A stretch of 64,000 bases of DNA from Methylocystis hirsuta (lineage in GTDB: Bacteria; Pseudomonadota; Alphaproteobacteria; Rhizobiales; Beijerinckiaceae): the NCBI RefSeq assembly GCF_003722355.1, contig NZ_QWDD01000001.1, positions 1 through 64,000 on the forward strand, given 5' to 3'. The notes under the pieces are model-generated. The model was not told the DNA's origin, made no database searches, and worked only from the letters and a program-made list of their open reading frames with translations. Every line of letters starts with the position of its first letter. The first letter of the stretch is position 1. This document shows, in pieces, positions 44,520 through 53,499 of the stretch. The position numbers and the translations under genes are program-made.

Positions 44520-46298
44520 CTAAACGAGCATCTTTCCTTTTTCGTCGATGATCGCGCCGATCTCTATCCCTGCGTCGTCGGAAAGATCGGCGAGCAGCAT
44601 ATCGTTATGCGCCTTGCCGGAGGGGATCATCGGGAAGCAATTTTCGACCTTGTCGACGACGCAGTCGAAGATCACCGGTCCGTCATAATCGATCATCTCC
44701 TGGATCGCCGCGTCGAGCGACGCGGGATCGGAGCAGCGGATGCCCTTGGCGCCGAACGCTTCAGCGAGCTTGACGAAATCGGGAAGCGCCTCGGAATAGC
44801 TATGGGAATAGCGCCCGCCATGCAGCAGCTCCTGCCACTGCCGCACCATGCCCATATATTCGTTGTTGAGGATGAAGATCTTCACCGGCAGGCGATATTG
44901 GATCGCCGTCGACATTTCCTGAATGCACATCAGGATCGAGGCTTCGCCAGCGATATCGATCACGAGCGAATTCGGATGCGCGAGCTGCGCGCCGATCGCC
45001 GCCGGCAGGCCATAGCCCATAGTGCCGAGTCCGCCCGACGTCATCCACCGGTTCGGCTCTTCAAAATGATAATGCTGGGCGGCCCACATCTGATGCTGCC
45101 CGACCTCGGTGGTGACATAGACGTCACGATCCTTGGTCAGCGCATAGAGCCGCTGCACCGCATGCTGCGGCTTGATCGCCGTTTCCGAATTGCGGAAGGC
45201 CAGCGATCTGCGCGCCCGCCACTCGTTGATCTTCGCCCACCAATCGTCGAGCGGCTGCTTGTCGGCGCTCATCGCCTCGGCGCACCACAGGCGCACCATC
45301 GCTTCGAGCACATGGCCGCAATCGCCGACGATGGCGAGATCGACCTTGACGTTCTTGTTGATGGACGAACGATCGATGTCGATGTGGATCTTTTTCGAGC
45401 CCGGCGAAAAGGCGTCGAGACGTCCGGTGATGCGGTCGTCGAAACGCGCGCCGACCGCGATCATCAGATCGCAGTCATGCATGGCGTGATTGGCTTCCCA
45501 GGTGCCGTGCATGCCCAGCATGCCGAGCCAGTTTTCGCCCGACCCCGGATAGGCGCCGAGCCCCATCAGCGTCGAGGTGATCGGAAAGCCCGTGAGGCTC
45601 ACGAGTTCGCGCAGCAGCGTCGACGCCGCGGGTCCGGAATTGATGACGCCGCCGCCCGTGTAAAAGATCGGACGCTTCGCCGCCGCCATCAGGCGCACGG
45701 CCTGCTGCATCGCGTCCATGTCGGCGTCGAGCTTGGGATGATAGGTCTTGTGCGCGGCGCTGCGCGGCGGGGCGTAGACGCCGCGCGCAAACTGCACATC
45801 CTTGGGGATGTCGATGACCACCGGTCCGGGCCGGCCGGACGAAGCCACATAGAAGGCCTCGTGCAGCACGCGCGGCAGATCGGCGATGTTCTTGACGAGA
45901 TAATTGTGCTTCGTGCAGTGGCGGGTGATGCCGACCGTGTCGCATTCCTGGAAGGCGTCGGAACCGATGAGATGCGTCGGCACCTGCCCGGTGATGCAGA
46001 CGATCGGGATCGAATCCATCAGCGCGTCGGTGAGGCCGGTCACCGTATTGGTGGCGCCAGGTCCCGAGGTGACGAGCAACACGCCGACCTTGCCCGAGGA
46101 GCGCGCATAGCCTTCCGCGGCATGGGCGGCCCCCTGCTCATGGCGCACGAGAATGTGCTGCACCTTCTCCTGCTGGAAGAGCACGTCGTAGATCGGAAGG
46201 ACGGCGCCGCCCGGATAGCCGAAAAGAATCTCCACGCCCTGGTCGTTCAGGGCTTCGACCACCATTTCGGCGCCGGACATTTCCTTCGACATCATCAT
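44520..46298 (-). CDS. ilvI: Acetolactate synthase large subunit
   Basis: 592-residue ThDP enzyme making acetolactate and acetohydroxybutyrate. Seen: [20 protein letters not shown], catalytic Glu in [38 protein letters not shown]-type [20 protein letters not shown], the ThDP-Mg motif [15 protein letters not shown] and [16 protein letters not shown] 46298 is followed by two more ATGs, so the exact start is open. A leader peptide and terminator upstream indicate attenuation. Confidence 0.96.
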   Translation of the reverse strand: MMMSKEMSGAEMVVEALNDQGVEILFGYPGGAVLPIYDVLFQQEKVQHILVRHEQGAAHAAEGYARSSGKVGVLLVTSGPGATNTVTGLTDALMDSIPIVCITGQVPTHLIGSDAFQECDTVGITRHCTKHNYLVKNIADLPRVLHEAFYVASSGRPGPVVIDIPKDVQFARGVYAPPRSAAHKTYHPKLDADMDAMQQAVRLMAAAKRPIFYTGGGVINSGPAASTLLRELVSLTGFPITSTLMGLGAYPGSGENWLGMLGMHGTWEANHAMHDCDLMIAVGARFDDRITGRLDAFSPGSKKIHIDIDRSSINKNVKVDLAIVGDCGHVLEAMVRLWCAEAMSADKQPLDDWWAKINEWRARRSLAFRNSETAIKPQHAVQRLYALTKDRDVYVTTEVGQHQMWAAQHYHFEEPNRWMTSGGLGTMGYGLPAAIGAQLAHPNSLVIDIAGEASILMCIQEMSTAIQYRLPVKIFILNNEYMGMVRQWQELLHGGRYSHSYSEALPDFVKLAEAFGAKGIRCSDPASLDAAIQEMIDYDGPVIFDCVVDKVENCFPMIPSGKAHNDMLLADLSDDAGIEIGAIIDEKGKMLV

Positions 46299-46353
46299 TT
46301 TCCGTCTTGCTTCTCGCGGCGGGCGACCAGGATGTTTTTCGTCTTCGGGCAAC

Positions 46354-46376
46354 AAAAAAGGCCCTCTTGGGGCCTT
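46354..46376 (-). terminator. Attenuator terminator upstream of ilvI
   Basis: Read on the minus strand: AAGGCCC, loop CAAGA, GGGCCTT followed by a run of Ts, a textbook intrinsic terminator, located between the leader peptide (stop 46406) and the ilvI start (46298). A longer inverted repeat (AAGCGCCA ... TGGCGCTT) across the leader region gives an alternative fold. Confidence 0.82.
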
Positions 46377-46405
46377 GGGTCAAGCGCCATTGGCGGAGGC
46401 CGGGC

Positions 46406-46453
46406 CTAGCCCTGCTCCGTCCGTGGCGCTTCAAATACGAGAATTGCGCGCAT
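46406..46453 (-). CDS. ilvI leader peptide (MRAILVFEAPRTEQG)
   Basis: A 15-codon open frame with consecutive Ile-Leu-Val codons (ATT CTC GTA) directly before a terminator and the acetolactate synthase genes. This is the expected layout for ribosome-mediated attenuation by the end products of the pathway. AGGGGCGGAACGCGAA precedes the ATG, giving a plausible ribosome-binding site. Confidence 0.7.
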   Translation of the reverse strand: MRAILVFEAPRTEQG

Positions 46454-46528
46454 TTCGCGTTCCGCCCCTTCGTTCACGGCCGACGTTACGGGAGGCGCGG
46501 CGGAGAATCAAGGGCGGAGAGCGAAACT

Positions 46529-47311
46529 TCAGCGGGCGATCCATCCGCCGTCGACGACGAGGAGGTGGCCAACGATGAAGCGCGCCTGTTCGGAGCACAG
46601 GAACAGCACGGCCTCGGTCAGCTCCTCGGCCTTGCCCATGCGTCCGATCGGAAACAGCTTCCCCGCCTGCTCAGGGCTGATGTGCTCCTTCTCCATCCAT
46701 TGATGGAAGACGTCGCCGGGGGCGTCGATGCCGCAGGCGCAAATGGCGTTGACGCTGATATTATCCTTGGCGACCTCGAGCGCGACGGTCTTGGTCAGGC
46801 CGTCGACGCCGCCCTTGGACGCGGCATAGGCGCCTTCGGCGGGGTTGCCGGTGAGGCTGCCGGTGATCGACGACTGGTTGACGATGGCGCCGCCGCCGTT
46901 TTGGCGCATCTGCCGGATTTCGTGCTTCATGCAGAAGAACACGCCGCGCAGATTGACGTCGATGTGGAAATTGAAGCCCTCTTCCGTCTCCTCGACGATG
47001 GGTTTGAAGCGCACGACGCCGGCGTTGTTCACCGCGCAGTCAAGGCGACCGTACGCCTCGACGGACTTCGCGACCATGGTTTCGACGTCCCGCTCGAGGC
47101 GCATGTCGGCTGGCGTGAAGAGCCCCTCGCCGCCCGCCGCGTGGATCATGTCGAGAGTCTCGTGTCCGCCGACCTCATCGATGTCGGCCAGCGCGACCTT
47201 GGCGCCTTCGCGCGCAAAGGCGAGCGCCGTCACCCGGCCAAGACCCCTCGCCGCGCCGGTGATGAGCGCGACCTTACCGTCAAATCGAGCCATACCGTCA
47301 AATCGTGACAT
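46529..47311 (-). CDS. SDR-family oxidoreductase
   Basis: 260 residues. Seen: cofactor motif VALITGAARGLGRV, DI in VALADIDEVGG suggesting NAD preference, NNAGVV, catalytic Ser in QSSITGS, Tyr and Lys in YAASKGG, and the PG loop region. Classical short-chain dehydrogenase; substrate unknown. GGGAGAGG before ATG 47311 fixes the start. The ilvI operon follows on the same strand after the leader region. Confidence 0.9.
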   Translation of the reverse strand: MSRFDGMARFDGKVALITGAARGLGRVTALAFAREGAKVALADIDEVGGHETLDMIHAAGGEGLFTPADMRLERDVETMVAKSVEAYGRLDCAVNNAGVVRFKPIVEETEEGFNFHIDVNLRGVFFCMKHEIRQMRQNGGGAIVNQSSITGSLTGNPAEGAYAASKGGVDGLTKTVALEVAKDNISVNAICACGIDAPGDVFHQWMEKEHISPEQAGKLFPIGRMGKAEELTEAVLFLCSEQARFIVGHLLVVDGGWIAR

Positions 47312-47391
47312 GAGCCTCTCCCGAGCCTGAGCGGAAGCTTTCACCCGCCGCCGTCGCGGTCAAGCTCGTAAGAGGCGCTCATTCGAGGCGG

Positions 47392-48012
47392 TCACGCGCC
47401 TTCGGCGGCGAGCGCGCGCTTGACCCCTTCATCCGCCGCCATCATGTCGTGGTGTTTCTGAATATTGGGGTATTTCGACAGCCCGTCCTCCAGCAGCGAC
47501 GCGCCCCAGCGCTCCATCGGGAAGATATAGGCGTCGAGATAGCTGCGCTTGTCGCCGACCATGTAGCGGCGACCGGCAAGATGCGCTTCGAGAATATCGA
47601 ATTTCTTGCGCACGAGCGCCTTGGCGGCTTCGCGCACATTGTCGAACGCCTCCTTCTCCCGGGCGCGGGTATAGCGATTGGGCGAGAACAGCGGAAAAAA
47701 GGCCGGGTGGAGATCGCCGGTGATGAAGGAGGACCAGCGGTCGGCCTCGGCTTCGTCGCGCGGCGAACCATCGGGGGCGAGCCCGGCATGCGGGAAGCGA
47801 TCGGAAAGGTAGCGCAGCACGGCCGCGGCCTGGGTCAGGATCCAGCCTTCGCCCGTATCAAGCGCCGGCACCGCGCCCGCCGGATTGATCTTCAAATATT
47901 CCTTGTCGCCGAACTCGACCGCCTTGGTCTCGTAAGGTTCGCCAATCCATTCGAGCGCGATGTGCGGCGCGAGCGAACACGCGTCCGTATGATAGTAGAG
48001 CGTGAGCATGAG
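47392..48012 (-). CDS. Glutathione S-transferase
   Basis: 206 residues: thioredoxin-fold N-domain (MLTLYYHTDACSLAPHIALE, with the Cys/Ser region of beta-class GSTs; NPAGAVPALDTGEG) and an all-helical C-domain (YLSDRFPHAGL; RRYMVGDKRSYLDAYIFPME). It conjugates glutathione to electrophiles; substrate unknown. GGAGG before ATG 48012 fixes the start. Confidence 0.9.
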   Translation of the reverse strand, partial: LMLTLYYHTDACSLAPHIALEWIGEPYETKAVEFGDKEYLKINPAGAVPALDTGEGWILTQAAAVLRYLSDRFPHAGLAPDGSPRDEAEADRWSSFITGDLHPAFFPLFSPNRYTRAREKEAFDNVREAAKALVRKKFDILEAHLAGRRYMVGDKRSYLDAYIFPMERWGASLLEDGLSKYPNIQKHHDMMAADEGVKRALAAEGA

Positions 48013-48071
48013 GGCCTCCGGTTGAGAGCGTCGCTCATAGAATAGGGCGGCGGCCCGCGGGAGGGTCGCGT

Positions 48072-48503
48072 CTATCCCTCGCCGCAATCGAGAATCCAGG
48101 TCTTGTCGCAGAAGGCGACATAGAGGCGCTCCTGCCCGAGCGCCGCCCCGAGCGCGCCGGCGAGTTCGTTCAGCATCGCCTCGATCTGCGCGTCGGGAAG
48201 GCCGCCGAGATAGGCGTGCACCGCTTCGCCGGTGAAGATCGCGACCGGCTCGCGGTCGGAACCGACCGTGCCGTCGTCCCTGGGCCAGGCGTAGGTCACC
48301 TCGCCGCGGGTGAACATGCCCGAGAGCGCGGGCTGGCCCGTTTCGACGCGGCGGCGCATCCAGGCGTGCGCGCAGCGCACCGCTTCGGAAAGGTCATAGA
48401 CGCGGCCCTCCGCCTCCCAGCCCTCGCGCAGACCGACAGTGATGCGGAAATCCCGCCGCGGCCCGCGTGAGCCGTCAACGAGGCGATAGACGCGCTTGCT
48501 CAT
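48072..48503 (-). CDS. Hypothetical protein
   Basis: 143 residues, not recognised. RVYRLVDGSRGPRRDFRITV, DLSEAVRCAHAWMRRRVETG, a beta-rich middle with YAWPRDDGTVG, and YVAFCDKTWILDCGE at the end. No signal peptide or membrane helix. It lies 59 bp upstream of the GST gene on the same strand. Confidence 0.6.
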   Translation of the reverse strand: MSKRVYRLVDGSRGPRRDFRITVGLREGWEAEGRVYDLSEAVRCAHAWMRRRVETGQPALSGMFTRGEVTYAWPRDDGTVGSDREPVAIFTGEAVHAYLGGLPDAQIEAMLNELAGALGAALGQERLYVAFCDKTWILDCGEG

Positions 48504-48647
48504 GAGCGGAAGGTAAGGCGCCGGGCGCCCGCGAGAAAGGCTGTGAACCGAGATAGCGGCGCGCAGCCTACGGGTCTTCGAGCGCGCCCCTGGCGATGTC
48601 GAACGCGCTTTACCCTTCGTCGAGGTCGCGCGGGAGCGATGGCTTGG

Positions 48648-48842
48648 TTATCGCTTGCCAGTCCATGTGGACGCGAGCTTTTGCAGCGCCTTATCCGCTT
48701 CCTGCTCAGCCTCGCGCTTGGTCGCGTAGGAATGCGGCGACCGCAAGTGAATCTGTGACCCCTCGCAGACAGTCCAACGGAACCGCCCCGCGTAGAGGGG
48801 GTCAGGCTCAATTCTGGATGTAAAGAGATCTGTTTCGCGCAT
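48648..48842 (-). CDS. Small hypothetical protein
   Basis: 64 residues: MRETDLFTSRIEPDPLYAGR, FRWTVCEGSQIHLRSPHSYA, then a helix REAEQEADKALQKL. The compact beta-beta-beta-alpha pattern and natural composition suggest a real gene, of unknown function. Confidence 0.6.
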   Translation of the reverse strand: MRETDLFTSRIEPDPLYAGRFRWTVCEGSQIHLRSPHSYATKREAEQEADKALQKLASTWTGKR

Positions 48843-48956
48843 GAGCACATTATGCGCGCGGCCGCCGGTTTATTCCAGAGCGCTCACGCATGCGCGATGA
48901 TAAGCTTCAGTCTCTGAGACAGCAGCTCATGAGAGCGCGTCGGCGCTCCTTGCGCC

Positions 48957-49208
48957 CTACTGCGCCGCCCTCGGCGTGTGTCGCGTCTCGTCGCCGCGGC
49001 CGGCGAGCAGCCCTTCGATGGAGATGTCCTCGTCGAGTTGGTCCCAGTGCAGCCCTTTGCGGCTGATCTCGTAAGCGAGACGCTGGGCCAGCGTCGCGTG
49101 CAGAAGACGCGGGAACCAAACGAGCGGCACGCCGAGCGTGCGTCCGTCGGATAATTCGACCCACATGCTATCGTCGTCAAAGCGTAGGGACTTAGCCGAA
49201 ATGCACAT
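48957..49208 (-). CDS. DUF2442 protein
   Basis: 83 residues: FDDDSMWVELSDGRTLGVPL, VWFPRLLHATLAQRLAYEIS, and GLHWDQLDEDISIEGLLAG, the conserved DUF2442 pattern (W-D-x-LDEDI-S-v-eGLL). DUF2442 proteins often sit in toxin-antitoxin-like neighbourhoods. It overlaps the end of the VapC gene by 17 bp and is on the same strand. Confidence 0.85.
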   Translation of the reverse strand: MCISAKSLRFDDDSMWVELSDGRTLGVPLVWFPRLLHATLAQRLAYEISRKGLHWDQLDEDISIEGLLAGRGDETRHTPRAAQ

Positions 49209-49587
49209 GGTTTAGCGGCCTGATACGCGCAATGGCGTCGAAGTCGCGATCATTGTGGACGAGCGTCGTCGACTCGTCCATTGCAATCTGCGCGATGCAG
49301 CAGTCGACGAGGCTGCGGATCGTTATTCCCTGACGCCGAAGATCAAAATAGATGCGGGCCGCCTCTCGCCATGTCGCGACGGAGGGATCGATCAATCGAA
49401 TTTTCGCAAGATAGTCCGAAAGGCGACGCCAATCCCCTTCGTCCTTCGCGCCGGCCAACAGCTCCATTTCGGTAAACCGGGCGACGACAATCTCGCGATC
49501 ACCGGCGAATTCAAGAAGCTCCTGTGCACGAGCGCCTGTCAGGTCGCGAACCGAGGCGATGAGGACCGAGGTGTCAGCCAGGATCAT
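49192..49587 (-). CDS. VapC-type PIN-domain toxin
   Basis: 131-residue PIN-domain ribonuclease: Asp5 in ILADTSVLI, Glu in ARFTEMELLAG, and the late acidic pair in SLVDCCIAQIAMD and HNDRDFDAIAR. In VapC families the domain cuts RNA when the antitoxin is lost. The start overlaps the end of the antitoxin gene by 14 bp. Confidence 0.9.
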   Translation of the reverse strand: MILADTSVLIASVRDLTGARAQELLEFAGDREIVVARFTEMELLAGAKDEGDWRRLSDYLAKIRLIDPSVATWREAARIYFDLRRQGITIRSLVDCCIAQIAMDESTTLVHNDRDFDAIARIRPLNHVHFG

Positions 49588-49789
49588 GCCGAACCGGGCT
49601 CAGCGCTTTGGGATCGTACCCTTCGTAAAACTGGACCTTCCCGACAAGATCGAGCAGCGCCGCATTCTTGCGACGTATGTCGAGAGCGCCTTTGAGAATG
49701 CGCTCGACGGCGGCGCGGTCGTCCGTCTCGCCGGTCGCGGCGCGGGCGGCGTCAACGAGAGCGTCCTCGATTTGCAGCGTCCTGGTCAT
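49574..49789 (-). CDS. VapB-type antitoxin
   Basis: 71 residues: MTRTLQIEDALVDAARAATG, TDDRAAVERILKGAL, a ribbon-helix-helix-like N-half (VapB type) and a toxin-binding tail with FYEGYDPKAL. It precedes VapC on the same strand. ATG 49789 is chosen from family pattern. Confidence 0.85.
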   Translation of the reverse strand: MTRTLQIEDALVDAARAATGETDDRAAVERILKGALDIRRKNAALLDLVGKVQFYEGYDPKALSPVRHDPG

Positions 49790-49844
49790 ATCGCCCTCAA
49801 TACAACCCGGCGATGCAAGTGTCGATGGCGACGCGCCGCGCCGC

Positions 49845-51518
49845 TTACCCCTCCAGCAACCGTCGCGCGATGACCTGCGCCTGAATCTCCGCCGCGCCCT
49901 CAAAGATGTTCAGGATGCGAGCGTCGCAGAGCACGCGCGAGACCGGATATTCGAGCGCGAAGCCGTTGCCGCCGTGGATCTGCAGGGCGTTGTCCGCCGC
50001 CGCCCAGGCGACGCGGGCGCCGAGCAGCTTCGCCATGCCGGCCTCCAAATCGCAGCGCTTGCCCTCGTCCTTCTCGCGCGCGGCGAAATAGGTGATCTGG
50101 CGGGCGATATGGATCTCGATCGCCATCGAGACGATCTTGTTGAAGACGCGCGGGAAGGAGAACAGCGGCTTGCCGAACTGAATGCGCTCCTTGGCGTATT
50201 TCAGTCCAAGATCAAGCGCGCATTGGGCGACGCCAAGCGCCCGCGCCGCCGTCTGGATGCGGGCGGATTCGAAGGTCTCCATGAGCTGCTTGAAGCCCCT
50301 GCCCTCCTCGCCGCCGAGCAAGTTTTCCGCCGGGACTTCGAAATTGTCGAAGCCGATCTCGAACTCCTTCATGCCGCGATAGCCGAGCACTTCGATCTCG
50401 CCGCCGGTCATGCCCTTGGCGGGGAAGGGATTCTCGTCGGTTCCACGCGGCTTTTCGGCGAGCAGCATGGAGAGGCCCTTATAGCCCTTCTCATTCGGGT
50501 TGGTGCGCACCAGCAGCGTCATCACATCGGCGCGCACCGGATGGGTGATCCAGGTCTTGTTGCCGAAGACCTTGTAGACGCCGCCCTCCAGCGTCGCCCG
50601 GGTGCGCAGGCCGGCAAGGTCGGAGCCATTGTTGGGCTCGGTGAAAACCGCGGTTGGCAGGATTTCGCCCGAGGCGATTTTGGGGAGATATTTCTCCTTC
50701 TGCGCCGGCGTGCCGCCGACCAGGATGAGTTCGGCGGCGATTTCCGAGCGCGTGCCGAGCGAGCCGACGCCGATATAGGCGCGCGACAATTCCTCGGAGA
50801 CGACGCACATGGCGATCTTGCCCATGCCCGAGCCGCCATATTCCTCCGGAATCGTCAGGCCGAAGACGCCAAGTTCGGCGAGGCCGGAGATGACGTCAAG
50901 CGGGATGTAGTCATTTTTCGAGTGCCAGTCGTGCGCATAGGGCGTGACATTGGCCGTGGCGAATTTGCGCATCTCGCTGCGGATCGCTTCCAGCGTCTCG
51001 TCGAGGCCGGAGGCGCCGATCGTTTCGGCCGCCGAATGATGGTCGATGAGTTCGGCGAGGCGGGCGCGGTTCGCCGGCGTATTGCCGGTAAGGATCAGCC
51101 GATCGACGCAGGCGGGCCGCCGCGCCGCGATCTGTTGGCTCGTCAGGCCGAAATCGCTAAGCCGGACGATCTCGCCCTGGCTCATCGGGATGCCCCCGTA
51201 AACCTGAGCGAGGAATTCGGCGAAGCCGATCTGATTTAAGAGCTCCTCGGTCTCGCCGTAAGCGCCTTCGGCCGAGAGCCGCTCGGCGTAATCGATGAGT
51301 TCGCGCAGACCCTGCACATAGGTCGCGAGCCAGGCGAGTCCGTGCGCGGCATGCTGATCGGCCTCGAACAGGTCATTGGCGATCTTGCCGTCGCGCGAGT
51401 CGCGGGCGCGAACGCTGGCGAGCGCGTCCTTGTAAAGCGCCTCGACGGCGGCGAGCGCCTCCTTGGCGTCGCTGGTCCAATCGGCGGCTTCAAGTTTCGT
51501 CGCGACGGCTGCGGTCAT
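49845..51518 (-). CDS. mcd: Probable (2S)-methylsuccinyl-CoA dehydrogenase
   Basis: 557 residues, an acyl-CoA dehydrogenase with an N-terminal helical extension of about 160 residues. The core has LGVFGLTIPEEYGGSGMGKI, AVFTEPNNGSDLAGLRTRAT, FESARIQTAARALGVAQCAL and the C-terminal LQIHGGNGFALEYPVSRVLC, NIFEGAAEIQAQVIARRLL. The length and extension match Mcd of the ethylmalonyl-CoA pathway, and ccr and ecm lie 6-10 kb away, so I assign it to methylsuccinyl-CoA to mesaconyl-CoA oxidation. A general acyl-CoA dehydrogenase is the alternative. ATG 51518 is the start. Confidence 0.85.
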   Translation of the reverse strand: MTAAVATKLEAADWTSDAKEALAAVEALYKDALASVRARDSRDGKIANDLFEADQHAAHGLAWLATYVQGLRELIDYAERLSAEGAYGETEELLNQIGFAEFLAQVYGGIPMSQGEIVRLSDFGLTSQQIAARRPACVDRLILTGNTPANRARLAELIDHHSAAETIGASGLDETLEAIRSEMRKFATANVTPYAHDWHSKNDYIPLDVISGLAELGVFGLTIPEEYGGSGMGKIAMCVVSEELSRAYIGVGSLGTRSEIAAELILVGGTPAQKEKYLPKIASGEILPTAVFTEPNNGSDLAGLRTRATLEGGVYKVFGNKTWITHPVRADVMTLLVRTNPNEKGYKGLSMLLAEKPRGTDENPFPAKGMTGGEIEVLGYRGMKEFEIGFDNFEVPAENLLGGEEGRGFKQLMETFESARIQTAARALGVAQCALDLGLKYAKERIQFGKPLFSFPRVFNKIVSMAIEIHIARQITYFAAREKDEGKRCDLEAGMAKLLGARVAWAAADNALQIHGGNGFALEYPVSRVLCDARILNIFEGAAEIQAQVIARRLLEG

Positions 51519-51570
51519 TTCACTTTCCGAAATTAAGAGCCCCTGGGGGCGCTGGCGCCCACCCTCCCCT

Positions 51571-51751
51571 CGCAAACCGAGTATTCCCGGTTTGCGCATT
51601 TAAATTGGCCAAAGTCGGCAACAGCCGACTTTGGCTGGGGGAGGGTCGAGCCGCGTCAGCGGCTCGGGGTGGGGTGATACAGCCAAGCAATCCGGGCTGC
51701 CACCCCCTCCCGATCGCCTGCGGCGATCGACCTCCCCCCTCAAGGGGGAGG
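51571..51751. repeat. Array of five consecutive hairpins
   Basis: Five inverted repeats in a row: CGCAAACCG/CGGTTTGCG, CCAAAGTCGGC/GCCGACTTTGG, CGAGCCGC/GCGGCTCG, CGATCGCC/GGCGATCG and CCTCCCCC/GGGGGAGG. It lies in the 534-bp gap before the P450 gene's 3' end. It looks like a mosaic REP/BIME-type element; the first hairpins could also end mcd-directed antisense transcription. Confidence 0.75.
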
Positions 51752-51849
51752 TGTTTGCGGCCTACATGCCGATATTTGGCCTGAGACGCAACCGGTCCCT
51801 TTGCGCCCGCAGGGCTTCGAACTCGGGCTAATTTCGGCTCACTTTCCGC

Positions 51850-52000
51850 CGTCATGCCCGCGCTTGTCGCGGGCATCCACGCCGGGACATCGCGAAATGC
51901 ATCGCATGGAGACGGTATGTTCGGCTCATGTTTTCAGATTTGCATCGTGGCGTGGCGTGGATGGCCGCGACAAGCGCGGCCACGAGGCGGTGAGATGACG
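51850..52000. repeat. Dispersed palindromic repeat, copy 1
   Basis: Left end CGTCATGCCCGCGCTTGTCG, right end GCGTGGATGGCCGCGACAAG with inner sequence CATCCACGCCGGGACAT. A second copy of the same family lies at 62048-62155, with matching CATCCACGCCGGGACAT. Confidence 0.75.
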
Positions 52001-52052
52001 CGTCGTTAACTTGGATTAGGAGCCCCTCCTTGCGCCCGATAGGCGCGGGCAA

Positions 52053-53411
52053 TCAGATTTTTTCGATGATCAGCGGCAGGCCGCCTTTGGGCCGCGTGGT
52101 GAAATCGGGGGCAAGCTCCAGCCGATGGCCCTCGACCGGCGTGAAGCGGAAGTCGCGGACCAGCGTCGCGAGGATCGCCGTCATTTCCAGCATCGCGAAC
52201 CCCATGCCGATGCAGATGCGCGGGCCGGCGCCGAAGGGCATGTAAGCGCAACGATGGCGCGCCTTGGCTTTTTCCGGCGCAAAGCGGTCCGGGTCGAAAG
52301 CGTTGGGCGCGTCCCATAATTTCTCGTGACGATGCAAAGCCCAGAGCGCCGCATAGACCGGCTCGTTCTTCGAGATTTTATGCGGGCCGAGCATCATGTC
52401 TTCGCGCGGCTGTCGCCCGATCGCGGCGGCCGGCGGAAAGAGGCGCATCGATTCCTGTATCACTTGCTTTGTAAATTGCAGTTTTTCGATCGTGTCGCCG
52501 CTGATGTCGGCGCCGCCGGCGATCGCGCGCGCTTCGTCGCGCAGGCGCGCCTGCGACGCCTGATCCTTGGCCAGCAGCCACAGGCTCCAGCCGAGCGCGA
52601 CGGCCGACGTTTCATGCCCGGCGACCAGAAAGCCGTAGAGATTGGCGATGAGTTCGGCGTCGGTCATCGACCGGCCGCTTTCGGGGTCCTTGGCGGCCAG
52701 CAGCCGATCGATGATCGCCTGCGTTTGCCCGCCCGACGCGCGCCGCGCTGCAAGAAGTCGCGCGGTCTCGTCATAGAGATAGCGCATGTCCCGATTGATT
52801 TTCGATGACCCCGGAAACGGCAGCCATGTCGGCAGCCGAAGCAGGGTGAAAATCCGCTGCCAGGACATGCCAGCGAAACTCTCCTGCATGGCGGCGACGA
52901 ACTTGCCGCCATCAAAGGCGCCTGTGACGCCGAGCACTGCTCTTTCAATGACCGCAAAAGTGACGTTCGACATGGCGTTCATCACGTCGACCGGCGCAGC
53001 CTGCGGCGCGCAACGCCAAGCGTCCGCCTGGGCTTTGGCGCAATTGACGAACGTAGGCGTGAGAGCAAGAAGACTTTCATGACGAAAGGCGGGGGCCAAA
53101 GCGCGCCGCTGCCATTTCCAGTCCCCGCCTTCGACAAAGAACAGCGCATCCCGGTTGATCGTGGATGACAGCGAGTCAACAGTGATGAAGTCACGCGTAA
53201 AACTTTCAGTGCGCGTGATCAGCATTTCTTCGATCATTTCGGGATCGGTGAGATAATGCGTACGCCGGACGAGCGGCCAGACGCCCTCAAGCGTGAAATA
53301 GTCTTCGCGATAGGCCGATGGCGGCCAGTTTTCGAGAAAATTACGTTTGGTGGAGCGCCAGGAAGGCCGTTCATTTGGCGTAAAGGGCGTAAAATCTGGA
53401 TCGTGAAACAT
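52053..53411 (-). CDS. Cytochrome P450
   Basis: 452 residues. Seen: I-helix FLVAGHETSAVAL, K-helix ESMRLFPP (ExxR), the PERF-like region FDPDRFAPE, and the haem-binding loop MPFGAGPRICIG with Cys400. A soluble bacterial class P450 that would need a ferredoxin and reductase; none is adjacent. Substrate unknown. It shares a divergent promoter with a TetR-family gene, and a perfect 24-bp palindrome lies between the two starts. Confidence 0.94.
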   Translation of the reverse strand: MFHDPDFTPFTPNERPSWRSTKRNFLENWPPSAYREDYFTLEGVWPLVRRTHYLTDPEMIEEMLITRTESFTRDFITVDSLSSTINRDALFFVEGGDWKWQRRALAPAFRHESLLALTPTFVNCAKAQADAWRCAPQAAPVDVMNAMSNVTFAVIERAVLGVTGAFDGGKFVAAMQESFAGMSWQRIFTLLRLPTWLPFPGSSKINRDMRYLYDETARLLAARRASGGQTQAIIDRLLAAKDPESGRSMTDAELIANLYGFLVAGHETSAVALGWSLWLLAKDQASQARLRDEARAIAGGADISGDTIEKLQFTKQVIQESMRLFPPAAAIGRQPREDMMLGPHKISKNEPVYAALWALHRHEKLWDAPNAFDPDRFAPEKAKARHRCAYMPFGAGPRICIGMGFAMLEMTAILATLVRDFRFTPVEGHRLELAPDFTTRPKGGLPLIIEKI

Positions 53412-53442
53412 AGCGGCTCTCCTGCATCGAATCGCCTGAAAC

Positions 53443-53466
53443 AAACCATACTATATAGTATGGTTT
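53443..53466. promoter_or_regulatory. Perfect 24-bp palindrome between P450 and TetR genes (candidate operator)
   Basis: Left half AAACCATACTAT, right half its exact reverse complement, centred at 53454/53455. It lies 32 bp upstream of the P450 start and 34 bp upstream of the TetR start. Size and perfection fit a TetR-family dimer site. Confidence 0.82.
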
Positions 53467-53499
53467 TGGCAAGAACCGCTGACCATGTAGCCTGACTCA

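Noticed and set aside
44082..46409. 775-codon open frame on the plus strand across ilvH and ilvI
   Set aside because: Fully antisense to two unmistakable acetolactate synthase genes; composition is that of a shadow frame.
49668..51239. 523-codon open frame on the plus strand across mcd
   Set aside because: Antisense to an acyl-CoA dehydrogenase with all motifs; no protein-like features.
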